DNA from: Rhodococcus spelaei
GTDB taxonomy: Bacteria > Actinomycetota > Actinomycetes > Mycobacteriales > Mycobacteriaceae
Direction of reading: 5' to 3'
Assembly (NCBI RefSeq): GCF_006704125.1
Contig: NZ_VIGH01000001.1
Span: 434,001 to 498,000, forward strand
Length of the DNA stretch: 64,000 nucleotides
In this document: positions 23,462-33,715 of the stretch, piece by piece
Layout of the letters: each line of letters begins with the position of its first letter
Numbering within the stretch: position 1 is the stretch's first letter
Translations under genes and position numbers: made by a program
Notes under the pieces: model-generated
Told to the model about the DNA's origin: nothing
The model's database searches: none
What the model saw: only the letters and a program-made list of their open reading frames with translations

Positions 23462-24016
23462 TCAGGCGCGCCTTCCGAGCCAGCCGAGCAGCCGGGTCTG
23501 CTCGTTGGCGCCGGCGGCCACCTCGACGGCCGGTCCGCAGACCCCGGGCGTACGGATCTGCTCGCCGGCCTGGTCGGCGAAGCCGCGGGCGAGTGCGAGG
23601 TCGTCCGCAGGAATCTCCTCGTCCGAACCCGTCGCACGCGCCAGATCCCAGCGGTGCACCACCAAGTCGAAGCAGAAGAAGGTGCCGAAGGTGGCCGCGA
23701 CCGAGGTGCGGCCGAGCTGGCCTTCGTACTCGCGGCTCGCCAGCTCCGGGTCGTCGAGGATGGCAAGCACCGCGTCACGGGTCTGCGTCCAAGCGCCGAC
23801 CGGATCGACGTCGACCTCCGGAACCGCGGGCAGCTTCAGTCCGGCAGGAGTGAGCGGATACGACTGCGTCTCGACGACGTGGCGGACCACATCCCGTGCG
23901 GTCCACCCCTCACATGGGGAGGGGTTCTCCCAGCCATCCGCAGGCACCTTCTCGACGGTGCGGGAGAACGTCTCGGCAAGGCGGCGGTAGCGCGCGGCAG
24001 TATCTGTGGTGTTCAT
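23462..24016 (-). CDS. TIGR03086-type DinB/MDMPI metal-binding protein
   Basis: This 184-residue protein has the four-helix DinB/maleylpyruvate-isomerase N-terminal pattern: RYRRLAETFSRTVEKVPADGWENPSPCEGWTARDVVRHVVET, with a metal-binding His in DVVRHVVE and a second in FDLVVHRWDLARATG. Members are mycothiol-dependent transferases or isomerases in Actinobacteria. ATG 24016 is preferred; a GTG directly before it is in frame. The substrate is unknown. It lies between the two small-peptide genes on the same strand. The gap 23274-23461 holds nothing I can name. Confidence 0.82.
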   Translation of the reverse strand: MNTTDTAARYRRLAETFSRTVEKVPADGWENPSPCEGWTARDVVRHVVETQSYPLTPAGLKLPAVPEVDVDPVGAWTQTRDAVLAILDDPELASREYEGQLGRTSVAATFGTFFCFDLVVHRWDLARATGSDEEIPADDLALARGFADQAGEQIRTPGVCGPAVEVAAGANEQTRLLGWLGRRA

Positions 24017-24081
24017 CACTTCATGGTGCGGTGCGCGCTGGGCTTCGTCTTGAACATTCGCGTCATGGGGCCGGAACGCGA

Positions 24082-24115
24082 AACGGCCCCACCCGACGAC
24101 TCGGGTGCGGCCGTT
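24082..24115 (-). terminator. Terminator behind the second small-peptide gene
   Basis: Arms at 24082-24096 and 24101-24115 (AACGGCC...ACCCGA against TCGGGTG...GGCCGTT) pair with one C-C mismatch around a CGAC loop, 12 bases beyond the stop of the 41-residue ORF. Confidence 0.65.
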
Positions 24116-24127
24116 CGGGGCGACGAG

Positions 24128-24253
24128 TCAGCTGAGACTGATGTTGTTCACGATGCTGGACAGCGCCTTGGCGGTGACGTTGATGATGTCGGCAATGCCC
24201 GCCGTGGTGCCGTTGACGGTGCCGGGGATGTTGCTGGAGCCGAGGTTTGCCAT
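24128..24253 (-). CDS. 41-residue amphipathic peptide, likely relative of the one at 23151
   Basis: The ORF encodes MANLGSSNIPGTVNGTTAGI followed by ADIINVTAKALSSIVNNISLS. GAGAGG stands 6 bases before the ATG. As in the peptide at 23151, a short Ser/Thr/Pro N-terminus leads to an amphipathic helix with hydrophobic residues at a 3-4 period, no signal sequence, a serine-rich end and its own terminator. Sequence identity between the two is low, so relatedness rests on size, layout and helix pattern. A mycomembrane or secreted peptide is a possible role. Confidence 0.55.
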   Translation of the reverse strand: MANLGSSNIPGTVNGTTAGIADIINVTAKALSSIVNNISLS

Positions 24254-24453
24254 GGTGGCCTCTCACGTAGACAGTGGTGCGGCCGGGGATCGGCGCACGG
24301 GGACTGTAACCGACGTTGGCGGTGCGCGCACGGACGGATACGTCGCAGGTCAGGCTAGGTTTCTGTTCGGTTAACAGCATCCCAACCGCCGGGATACGGG
24401 TTGTGGTCATGACGTGCCGGCGGTACCCGCGATCGGCGACGGTGACGAAGACG

Positions 24454-24489
24454 ACGATGGCCCCCGATCCGGAGATCGGGGGCCATCGT
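24454..24489 (-). terminator. Terminator of tRNA-Ser
   Basis: A perfect 16-bp stem, ACGATGGCCCCCGATC (24454-24469) with GATCGGGGGCCATCGT (24474-24489), loop CGGA, lies one base past the tRNA CCA end. The 24254-24453 stretch holds no other feature I can support. Confidence 0.75.
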
Positions 24490-24490
24490 G

Positions 24491-26119
<1,629 letters not shown>

Positions 26120-26156
26120 GTCGCCGTCAGGTCGGGGTGGGTGGCAGGATCGGGGC

Positions 26157-26738
26157 ATGGCCCTGACGCTGCACCTCGCCGGAGACGCTGACGCTGACGC
26201 GCTGCTCGCCGCGGATCCGCTGGCACTGCTCATCGGAATGCTGCTGGACCAGCAGATTCCGATGGAGGTCGCGTTTGCGGGACCGCGCAAACTCGACCAG
26301 CGCCTCGACGGCCTGGACGTGCACAAGATCGCGGAGATGGACCCGGAGAAGTTCCTCGCGCTGTGTGCCACCCCGCCTGCCGTGCACCGGTTCCCGGGGT
26401 CGATGGGCAAGCGGATCCAGGACCTGTGCGTGTACCTGGTCGAGCACTACGACGGCCGCACCGAGGCGATCTGGACCGAGGGCGACCCGGACGGCAAAGA
26501 GGTCCTCAAGCGACTGAAGGCGCTGCCCGGGTACGGCGACCAGAAGGCCCGCATCTTCCTGGCCCTGCTCGGCAAGCAGATCGGCGTCGAGCTGCCGGGA
26601 TGGCGCGCGGCGGCCGGCGCGTACGGGGACGAGGGGTCCCGCCGCTCGATCGCGGACGTGGTCGACGACAAGACGCTGACCGAGGTGCGCGAGTTCAAGA
26701 AGGCCGCGAAGGCGGCGGCGAAGGCCGCGAAGGGGTAG
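26157..26738 (+). CDS. HhH-GPD-type base-excision repair protein
   Basis: The 193-residue protein resembles the helix-hairpin-helix glycosylase superfamily: LIGMLLDQQIPMEVAFAGPRKLDQRL near residue 24 and an HhH-like LKRLKALPGYGDQKARIFLALLGKQ near 118. The usual catalytic Asp/Lys positions and the iron-sulfur cluster of Nth are not evident, so it is a small divergent member. It ends in a basic, Lys/Ala-rich helix (KKAAKAAAKAAKG) that could bind DNA. It lies 37 bases behind the aminotransferase gene and may be cotranscribed. Confidence 0.82.
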   Translation: MALTLHLAGDADADALLAADPLALLIGMLLDQQIPMEVAFAGPRKLDQRLDGLDVHKIAEMDPEKFLALCATPPAVHRFPGSMGKRIQDLCVYLVEHYDGRTEAIWTEGDPDGKEVLKRLKALPGYGDQKARIFLALLGKQIGVELPGWRAAAGAYGDEGSRRSIADVVDDKTLTEVREFKKAAKAAAKAAKG

Positions 26739-26851
26739 CCGGCCGTCTCACACCGCTTGCCGCCGGCTCGCACCCGTTCGGCGTGCAGTGTGGGTGCGGC
26801 CGCGCGAAAAGCTGTGTGACGCAGCCAAGCCGGACAGCCGAGCGCCGCAGG

Positions 26852-28564
26852 CTACTCGGCCAGCACCGCCCGCACGTGCTCGGTGTCGGCGTCCGTCCAG
26901 CCCTCGGGGTGCAGGATCGCGGCCCACATGTTCGCCGCATCGGGTCCGAAGGTGTGGCCGTGGCCCGCCGGAACGTCCGCGGAGAAGACCATGTCCATGG
27001 TGACCTGCCAGAAGGTCACGAACGGGATCCACCGCATGCCGGGGTCCACGTCGGCTCCGAGTGGCTCACGCAACCAGTCGGGCTGGTGCAGCAGCAGGTC
27101 GAACGACCACCAGGTGATCGGGTCACTTGCGTGCTGCCAGTACACGATTCGCGGTGTGCCCCACGGCGCGCCGTCGAGGTCGAGGTCCGATGCGGACGCG
27201 GCGAACCGGACATTCGTGCCGCCGTCCACCACCGGAAGTCGCTCCGGGGAACCGGCATCGCGGTCGGCGGTGATCTGCGCCCACTGCGGTGCGAAGTTCG
27301 GCGTGCCCACCCAGAGCGCGCCGTCGGTGCGGGCCAGCATGTCCTGGGCGCCGCTGAATGCGCCTTGGCCGCCGAAGGACCCGAGGCTCTCGCCGAAGGT
27401 CACGAGCTTCGGTCGCGACCCTTCGGGGCGCGCTTCCCATGCGGTGTGCACCGCTTCGAACAGTGCCCGACCTGCCTGCTGCGGGGTGTCGCGGTCAGCG
27501 ATGAATGACAGTGCACTCGGCAGGAATGAGTACTGCATGGCCGCGATCGCGGAGTCGCCTTCGGCGGTGTACTCGAGTGACGACGCCACGCGGGAGTTGA
27601 CCCAGCCGCGTCCGGTGGTGGTGGCGACGGCGAGGACCTTGCGGTCGAATGCGCCGGTCCGCTCGAGTTCGGCCACCACCAGATCTGCCGTGGCGGCAAC
27701 GGAATCCGCGGATTCGCGGCCCGCGTAGACCCGGATCGGGGTGCGCGCGGGTCGACCGGTCACGGCGGTGATCTGCTCGGCGGTCGGGCCGCCGGCGACG
27801 AAGGTACGGCCCTCGCGACCGAGGCTGTCCCAGGCCTCGGCGGAGGCGGGGGAGCCGGATCGTTCGGGGATCTGCGGCTGCTCGACATTCGGCGCGGTGC
27901 TGTGGTCCGACGCCTGGGCGGAACGGTTCGCCATCCCGATCAGGCCTTGGTAGACAACACCGTTCACGACGAGTGCGCCCAGGATCACCACGACCACCAG
28001 GCTCGCGAGCCGGGCTGCCGGCGCGGGTACGTAGCGCAGACCGAACCGGGTGAGGCCGTTGGTGCCGGCCCGGATCCCACGCGCGATCGCGAGAATCAGC
28101 GCTGCGATCGCGAGCGCGATCAGCAGGATCAGCAGATAGTTGGCGCGGTTGATCCGTTCGACTCCGACGAGGTCGCGCACGATCTGCTGCCACCAGGACC
28201 CGAGGATCAGGAACGTGGGCACCGCAACCGCAGCGACGATCGCCAGCGACCACCAGCCGATCCGGCGGGTGCGCGCGGCGTAGTCGGGGGCGATGCCGCA
28301 CTTGCGGACCAGCCATGCTGCCAGGCAGCCGATCCCGTACCCGATGGCGACGCTGATGCCGGTCGCCACCGCCTGCAGGTACCAGGCCCGGGGCAGCAGG
28401 GACGGCGTCATGGACCAGACGAAGAACAGCAGCGCGACCGCCAGGCCGACGGGATGCAGCGATCGCCCGTATCGCCGGACGCCGTCGAGGCGACCTGTCG
28501 TGCGGTCCGAAACCGGTGCGGGCGAGCCCGGCAGGCTTTCGGCCGCCGAAACTGTGGTGGTCAT
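26852..28564 (-). CDS. Membrane-anchored alpha/beta hydrolase, Rv1069c-like
   Basis: This 570-residue protein has four or five hydrophobic spans in the first 220 residues and a C-terminal alpha/beta-hydrolase domain. The nucleophile elbow is GESLGSFGG (about residue 395). The TLTFGESLG-like context and the late GHGHTFG histidine fit the family typified by Rv1069c. AAGGA stands 5 bases before ATG 28564; an ATG two codons earlier is in frame. Lipid or ester hydrolysis at the membrane is likely but unproven. The 113 bases to its right-hand neighbour in the + direction hold no gene. Confidence 0.83.
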   Translation of the reverse strand: MTTTVSAAESLPGSPAPVSDRTTGRLDGVRRYGRSLHPVGLAVALLFFVWSMTPSLLPRAWYLQAVATGISVAIGYGIGCLAAWLVRKCGIAPDYAARTRRIGWWSLAIVAAVAVPTFLILGSWWQQIVRDLVGVERINRANYLLILLIALAIAALILAIARGIRAGTNGLTRFGLRYVPAPAARLASLVVVVILGALVVNGVVYQGLIGMANRSAQASDHSTAPNVEQPQIPERSGSPASAEAWDSLGREGRTFVAGGPTAEQITAVTGRPARTPIRVYAGRESADSVAATADLVVAELERTGAFDRKVLAVATTTGRGWVNSRVASSLEYTAEGDSAIAAMQYSFLPSALSFIADRDTPQQAGRALFEAVHTAWEARPEGSRPKLVTFGESLGSFGGQGAFSGAQDMLARTDGALWVGTPNFAPQWAQITADRDAGSPERLPVVDGGTNVRFAASASDLDLDGAPWGTPRIVYWQHASDPITWWSFDLLLHQPDWLREPLGADVDPGMRWIPFVTFWQVTMDMVFSADVPAGHGHTFGPDAANMWAAILHPEGWTDADTEHVRAVLAE

Positions 28565-28638
28565 CGGCATCCTTGTGCGGTGAGGCGGCGCGGTCCGGGG
28601 GCAGGACCCCCGGGGATGGTAGCCGACCGGTTGCCGGG

Positions 28639-29988
28639 TTACTCCCGTATGTCCGCGGTCTGGTCGTCTTCCTCGTCGCCATGGCGACGCTCCTCGTGGC
28701 GCGGCGGGAACAGGCCCGGGTGATGGCCGAGCAGTCCCGGCGTCGGACCGCCGTGCGCGAGCACCGCGTGCTCGTAGGCGGACTCGGCGTGCAGGGCCAG
28801 GTCGACGCCTCCGATCTCCTCTTCGGTCGTCACCCGGAATCCCAGGTAGCGGTCGAGCAGCTTGCCGAGGCCGTACGTGACGCCGAATGCGTAGAGCCCG
28901 ACGACCGCGATCGCGAGGGCCTGCTTACCGAGCTGACCCAGCCCGCCGCCGAAGAGGAGTCCCGCAGCTCCGTGTGTCATCACCTTCGCGGCGAGCAGGC
29001 CGATGAGGATGGTGCCGACGATGCCGCCGACCAGGTGCACCCCCACCACGTCGAGGGAATCGTCGTAACCGAAACGGAACTTCCAGCCGACCGCGAAGGA
29101 GCAGACGACGCCGGCGAGCGTGCCGACGACCGCGGCGCCGAGGACCGTCACCCAGCCACAGGACGGAGTGATGGCGACCAGCCCGGCGACCACACCGGAG
29201 GCCGCACCGAAGGTTGTCGGGTGCCCGTCGCGTCGTGACTCGACGAGTACCCAGCCGAGCATGCCCGTGCAGCCGGCCACGAGCGTGTTGAGGAACACTG
29301 CCGCCGCGGTGCCGTTCGCGGACAGGGCGGACCCGGCGTTGAAGCCGAACCAGCCGAACCACAGCAGGCCCACGCCGAGCAGCACGAACGGCAGGTTGTG
29401 CGGGCGCATCGGCTCGGACCGGAAGCCGATGCGCGGGCCGAGGACGAGGGCCAGCGCGAGGCCGGAGGCGCCGGAGACGATCTCCACGACCAGCCCGCCC
29501 GCGTAGTCGAGGGTGCCGAGCTTGGCGATCCAGCCGTCCGGTCCCCACACCCAGTGCGCGACCGGAACGTAGACGACCAGCGCCCAGACCGGGACGAACA
29601 CCATCCAGGCCGAGAACTTGGCGCGGTCGGCGATCGCACCGCTGATCAGTGCGGCTGTGAGGATCGCGAACGTGAGCTGGAAGGTCGCGAACAGGAACTC
29701 CGGCACGGTGCCGTGCACGGTGTCCGGGTTGATGCCGGCCATGCCGACGTGCTCGAACCCGCCGAGCAGGCCGCCGCCGATGTCGTCACCGAAGGCGAGG
29801 CTGTACCCGAGGACCAGCCACACCACCGTGACCAGGGCGATCGCGACGAAACTCATCATGATCATGTTCAGGACGCCCTTCGAGCGCACCATGCCGCCGT
29901 AGAACAGGGCAAGGCCGGGCGTCATCAACAGGACCAGTGCGGTACTCACCAGCAGCCAGGCGGTGTCCCCGGTGTCGATCGAATGCAC
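28639..29988 (-). CDS. amt: Ammonium transporter
   Basis: This 449-residue Amt protein has eleven spans and the family signatures FYGGMVRSKGVLNMIMMSF, FQLTFAILTAALISGAIADR, WFGWFGFNAGSALSANGTA and DVVGVHLVGGIVGTI (pore His pair in HLVGG and the earlier VAHW region). It conducts ammonium/ammonia inward. The GTG start follows GAGGAGA by 8 bases. The C-terminus after TTEEEIGGVDLALHAESAY is long and His/Glu-rich; the preceding part is where GlnK normally docks. No glnK or glnD lies downstream, unlike many actinobacterial amtB operons. A GlnR-like box lies about 80 bases upstream. Confidence 0.93.
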   Translation of the reverse strand: MHSIDTGDTAWLLVSTALVLLMTPGLALFYGGMVRSKGVLNMIMMSFVAIALVTVVWLVLGYSLAFGDDIGGGLLGGFEHVGMAGINPDTVHGTVPEFLFATFQLTFAILTAALISGAIADRAKFSAWMVFVPVWALVVYVPVAHWVWGPDGWIAKLGTLDYAGGLVVEIVSGASGLALALVLGPRIGFRSEPMRPHNLPFVLLGVGLLWFGWFGFNAGSALSANGTAAAVFLNTLVAGCTGMLGWVLVESRRDGHPTTFGAASGVVAGLVAITPSCGWVTVLGAAVVGTLAGVVCSFAVGWKFRFGYDDSLDVVGVHLVGGIVGTILIGLLAAKVMTHGAAGLLFGGGLGQLGKQALAIAVVGLYAFGVTYGLGKLLDRYLGFRVTTEEEIGGVDLALHAESAYEHAVLAHGGPTPGLLGHHPGLFPPRHEERRHGDEEDDQTADIRE

Positions 29989-30069
29989 GTCAACTCTCCT
30001 CACGCGCGGCCCGAGCCGCGCCCGGGGATTGACGATGGCGGGTTGGGGTTTCCTCCGCACTGCAGGCAT

Positions 30070-30085
30070 GTTGCGGCTGTGTTTC
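30070..30085 (-). promoter_or_regulatory. Candidate GlnR box upstream of amt
   Basis: On the minus strand GAAAC and GCAAC are separated by six bases (ACAGCC), close to the two half-sites of actinobacterial GlnR boxes. The site is about 80 bases before the amt start, as expected for nitrogen-starvation activation. Apart from this, 29989-30207 shows no gene. Confidence 0.4.
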
Positions 30086-30207
30086 ACGATCCTCACCACG
30101 CCCGATTCATCCCGAGTGCCGGGTCGTTCACCGCCGCGGCGCCCCGAACCGGGGCGGCATTCCGGCCTGCCGGCCCGACGAGGCCCCCGCCTCACCGACC
30201 GCTCGGC

Positions 30208-30804
30208 CTACCCCGTGGCGACCGGCCGGTAGGTGCAGACGTGCACGCCCGCGTCGCTGATGGTCGTGGAGACCAGTTCGAGGGTGTGCAGCCCACCGTC
30301 CTCGGGAAAGATCGACTTGCCGCCGCCGAGGAGTACCGGCATGACCATGAGCCGGAGTTCGTCGACCAGGCCCTCGCTCAGGAGGGTGCGGACCAGCGTC
30401 GGGCTCCCCATCACGAGAAGGTCGCCGCCGTCGGTCGCGCGCAGCGTCCGGATGCCGGCGACGGCCTCGCCGCCGGGGATGCGGGTGGTGTTCTCCCAGG
30501 TCATCCCGTCGTCGGTGAGGGTGTCGGACACGACGTACTTCGGGATGGCGTTCATCCGGTCGGCGAACGGGTCGCCTGCACGTTCGGGCCAGGCCGCCGC
30601 CATCGTCTGCCACGTGCGTCGCCCGAACAGCAACGACTCGGCCGTGGACAGCGCGTCGTCGAAGGCGCCGCCGACCACCTCCGGATCGAAGAACGGGTGT
30701 GACCAGCCGCCGTGTGCGAAGCCGCCCGTGGTGTCCTCGTCGGGTCCACCGGGCGCCTGCACCACGCCGTCCACGCTGATGAACTCACTGATCACGATGC
30801 GCAT
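30208..30804 (-). CDS. RibD C-terminal / dihydrofolate-reductase-like protein
   Basis: The 198-residue protein has the DHFR-like RibD_C pattern: MRIVISEFISVDGVVQAPGG, LLFGRRTWQTMAAAWP, PKYVVSDTL and GGDLLVMGSPTLVRTLLSEGLVDELRLMVMPVLLGGGKSIF. Such stand-alone proteins bind NADPH and reduce unknown substrates; some affect antifolate or nitro-drug response. GAGGAG lies 10 bases before the ATG. It is a single gene, divergent from dnaX. Not a true folA by sequence. Confidence 0.87.
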   Translation of the reverse strand: MRIVISEFISVDGVVQAPGGPDEDTTGGFAHGGWSHPFFDPEVVGGAFDDALSTAESLLFGRRTWQTMAAAWPERAGDPFADRMNAIPKYVVSDTLTDDGMTWENTTRIPGGEAVAGIRTLRATDGGDLLVMGSPTLVRTLLSEGLVDELRLMVMPVLLGGGKSIFPEDGGLHTLELVSTTISDAGVHVCTYRPVATG

Positions 30805-30951
30805 GGGTCTCGCTCCTCTTGTTCGGTTGGGGGTGTGCGGTAGTGGAGACCGTCGCACGACTCCGAAGTCATCGTCGCCCACTCGCTCCTCGGGTGTGAT
30901 GTGAGACACACTGCAGTTCGGGTCCGTCACCGCGGTGTCGGGGTCCGCCGG

Positions 30952-30957
30952 TACCCT
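30952..30957 (+). promoter_or_regulatory. -10 element of leaderless dnaX
   Basis: TACCCT ends 6 bases before the dnaX GTG and no ribosome site is present, the layout of a leaderless mRNA. Confidence 0.45.
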
Positions 30958-30963
30958 CACGGC

Positions 30964-33258
30964 GTGGCCCTCTACCGGAAGTATCGACCGGCGACCTTCG
31001 CTGAGGTGGTGGGGCAGGAGCACGTCACCGAGCCCCTGAGCACAGCACTCGACGCCGGACGCATCAACCACGCGTACCTGTTCTCGGGCCCGCGCGGATG
31101 TGGCAAGACGTCCTCCGCCCGCATCCTCGCCCGCTCGCTCAACTGTGTCGAGGGCCCGACGTCCACGCCGTGCGGGGTCTGCAACTCCTGCATCGCGCTC
31201 GGCCCCGGCGGTCCGGGCAACCTCGACGTGATCGAACTGGACGCGGCCAGCCACGGCGGCGTCGACGACACCCGCGAGCTGCGGGACAAGGCCTTCTACG
31301 CGCCGGCGGAGTCCCGATACCGCATCTTCATCGTGGACGAGGCCCACATGGTCACCACACAGGGCTTCAACGCCCTGCTCAAGATCGTGGAGGAGCCGCC
31401 GGAGCACCTCATCTTCGTGTTCGCGACCACCGAACCGGAAAAGGTGCTGCCGACCATTCGCTCGCGCACCCACCACTACCCGTTCCGGCTGCTCGCGCCC
31501 AACACGATGCGCGGTCTGCTCGAGAAGATCTGTGCGCAGGAGCACGTGACGGTCGAGCCCGCGGTGTACCCGCTGGTGATCCGCGCCGGCGGCGGCTCGC
31601 CCCGTGACTCGCTCAGTGTGCTCGACCAGCTGCTCGCCGGGGCCGGGCCGGAGGGCGTGACCTACGCCCGCGCGCTCGCGTTGCTGGGCGTCACCGATGT
31701 CGCGTTGATCGACGACGCGGTGGACGCCCTGGCGGCAGGTGACGGCGCCGCGCTGTTCGGGACCGTGGACAAGGTGATGGATGCCGGCCACGATCCGCGC
31801 CGGTTCGCGGTGGACCTGCTCGAGCGCATCCGCGACCTGATCCTGATGCGGGCGGTGCCGGACGCGGGTGAACGCGGGCTCGTCGACGCGCCGGGAGACG
31901 TGCTCGAACGGATGCGTGAGGAGTCCGAGCGGATCGGGCCTGCCACGCTGGCTCGGTACGCGGAGCTGCTGCACTCGGGGCTCGGCGAGATGCGTGGTGC
32001 GACCGCGCCGCGGCTGCTCCTCGAGGTGATGTGCGCGCGGATGCTGTTGCCCTCGGCCACGGATGCGGAATCGGCTGTGTTGCAACGACTCGAACGTCTC
32101 GAGCGTCGTGCGGACGTCAGCCTCCCCGCGGGAGAACAGGCGACGGCGGCGCGCTTGGCCGAACCCGTGGAGCCGCCCCAGCGACTGAGCGCGCCGACCG
32201 ATCCGGGGCCCGCGCCGATGTACCAGCGACCCTCGCAGCGGGCTGCCGTGGCACCCTCGCGGCATCCGGAGCCGGCCCCGCCTGCGAACCCGGAGCCCGT
32301 GAGCCCGGAGCCCGTGACCTCGCCGCCGCAACCCGTCGTTGCGGTGGAACCCGTTGCGGCGGTGCCGGTTATGTCGGAGCCTCCGCAGGTGCCGCCCGCG
32401 GCGGAGTCCATCGCGGCCCAGCCCGTGAGCGTGCCCGAACCGACGGCTCCAGACCCGGTGATCGTGCCCGAGCCGGCTGCCGTCGATTCCGTTGCGGTGG
32501 AGCCCGAATTCGTCGCTCCGGCAGTCGAACCCGCACTCCCGGAGCCGGAGTCCAGTGCGCCGCCGGAACCCGAGCCCGAGCCCGAGCCCGAGCTCGAGGC
32601 TGCACCCACGACGACCGCCGGGCAGCCCGACGCCGCGGCCGTCCGGACGGTCTGGTCCGAGGTGCGCGCGAAGGTGCGCGACCGCAGTCGCACCGTCGAG
32701 GTCATGCTCTCCGGCGCGACTGTGCGCGCGGTGGAGAACAATCGCCTGATCCTCAGCCATGCCTCCGCCCCGCTGGCCAAGCGGCTGGTGGAACCGCGCA
32801 ACGCCGAGGTGATCCGCGATGCGCTGCGCGACGTGTTCGGGGTGGACTGGGCGATCGACTGCGAGGTCGGCACGGCTGAACCGGTCGAGCAGCCCAGAGC
32901 GCAGACTCCTCGTCAACAGCCGAAAGCGACTGGTGGACCTCGGTTCTCGCGACCGAGTCAGGGCCAGGCCCAGCCGGCTCCCGCCGCGTCGCCGGCTCCG
33001 GAGGCGTCGTCGCGGCCCGAGCCGACAGCGGGACCGCCAGTCGACGACATCCCACCGCCGGACTACCCGGACTACCCGGACGACCCGGGCCCGCCGCCGG
33101 TCGAGCCGTCCACCCCGGACTCGGTGACGCCCGAGGACGAGGAAGAGATGATGGCGCAGGCCGCGCAGCCGGCCGACCCGTCCGTGCGCCGTGACCCGGA
33201 GGAGATGGCACTCGAGCTGCTCGAGTCCGAGTTGGGCGCCAAGCGAATCGACGGATAG
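30964..33258 (+). CDS. dnaX: DNA polymerase III subunits gamma and tau
   Basis: This 764-residue clamp-loader protein starts VALYRKYRPATFAEVVGQEHV. It has Walker A GPRGCGKTSSAR, the zinc motif C-x8-C-x2-C-x2-C (CVEGPTSTPCGVCNSC), DEAHMV and the sensor region FATTEPEKVLPTIRSR. Residues about 375-560 are a Pro/Glu/Val-rich linker with PEPEPEPEPELEAA repeats; the tau-type domain V (VRTVWSEVRAKVRDRSRTVEVML) follows, then another Pro-rich part and a short acidic/helical end. It couples polymerase and helicase at the fork. The dnaX-recR-ybaB association is broken here by inserted genes, with ybaB and recR at 45.4-46.4 kb. Confidence 0.95.
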   Translation: MALYRKYRPATFAEVVGQEHVTEPLSTALDAGRINHAYLFSGPRGCGKTSSARILARSLNCVEGPTSTPCGVCNSCIALGPGGPGNLDVIELDAASHGGVDDTRELRDKAFYAPAESRYRIFIVDEAHMVTTQGFNALLKIVEEPPEHLIFVFATTEPEKVLPTIRSRTHHYPFRLLAPNTMRGLLEKICAQEHVTVEPAVYPLVIRAGGGSPRDSLSVLDQLLAGAGPEGVTYARALALLGVTDVALIDDAVDALAAGDGAALFGTVDKVMDAGHDPRRFAVDLLERIRDLILMRAVPDAGERGLVDAPGDVLERMREESERIGPATLARYAELLHSGLGEMRGATAPRLLLEVMCARMLLPSATDAESAVLQRLERLERRADVSLPAGEQATAARLAEPVEPPQRLSAPTDPGPAPMYQRPSQRAAVAPSRHPEPAPPANPEPVSPEPVTSPPQPVVAVEPVAAVPVMSEPPQVPPAAESIAAQPVSVPEPTAPDPVIVPEPAAVDSVAVEPEFVAPAVEPALPEPESSAPPEPEPEPEPELEAAPTTTAGQPDAAAVRTVWSEVRAKVRDRSRTVEVMLSGATVRAVENNRLILSHASAPLAKRLVEPRNAEVIRDALRDVFGVDWAIDCEVGTAEPVEQPRAQTPRQQPKATGGPRFSRPSQGQAQPAPAASPAPEASSRPEPTAGPPVDDIPPPDYPDYPDDPGPPPVEPSTPDSVTPEDEEEMMAQAAQPADPSVRRDPEEMALELLESELGAKRIDG

Positions 33259-33309
33259 TCGGGCCGACCTGGTTCGGCTTCGGCGACGGCCGGATCCGCC
33301 TCTGCGAAG

Positions 33310-33654
33310 TCAGCGACGGGCCGACCGCACCGCCTCCGACGCCGCAGGGGTGACCGGATCGACGCTGGCAGCGAACTCGTCGTGCCTGCCGAGGTACTTC
33401 GCCACGTAGGGGCAGATCGGGACGATCCGCTTGCCTGCGGCGACGGTCGCGGTGAGCGCGTCGTGCACCAGGATTCCGGCCAGGCCTCGCCCGGCGAACC
33501 GGTCGTCGATCTCGGTGTGGAAGAAGATTCGCTGACCGTCCCGGTCGAGGTATTCCGTGAAGCCCGCGAGTTCGTCGCCGAGCCGTACCTCGTACCGATG
33601 CCCGGCGTCGCGCACGGTGGGGGACTGGGCGGTCGAGTCTCGTTCGTCCGTCAT
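33310..33654 (-). CDS. Small GNAT-like acetyltransferase, COG2388/YjdJ type
   Basis: This 114-residue protein is the short GNAT form: RYEVRLGDELAGFTEYLDRDGQRIFFHTEI, then DRFAGRGLAGILVHDALTATVAAGKRIVPICPYVAKYLGRH, containing the acetyl-CoA loop GRGLAG and the conserved Cys-Pro-Tyr-Val stretch. Members of this class (including human NATD1) are poorly understood. It ends 51 bases past dnaX in convergent orientation. Confidence 0.87.
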   Translation of the reverse strand: MTDERDSTAQSPTVRDAGHRYEVRLGDELAGFTEYLDRDGQRIFFHTEIDDRFAGRGLAGILVHDALTATVAAGKRIVPICPYVAKYLGRHDEFAASVDPVTPAASEAVRSARR

Positions 33655-33715
33655 GAATCCACTATGCCCCGGCGGCGCCAGTGCCGCCGACCGTCCGGCT
33701 CGCGGGTCCGATTCG

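Noticed and set aside
32480-32610. Possible tandem repeat locus or CRISPR-like array in dnaX
   Set aside because: The repeats are in-frame PEP codon runs inside the linker, not spacer-separated repeats.
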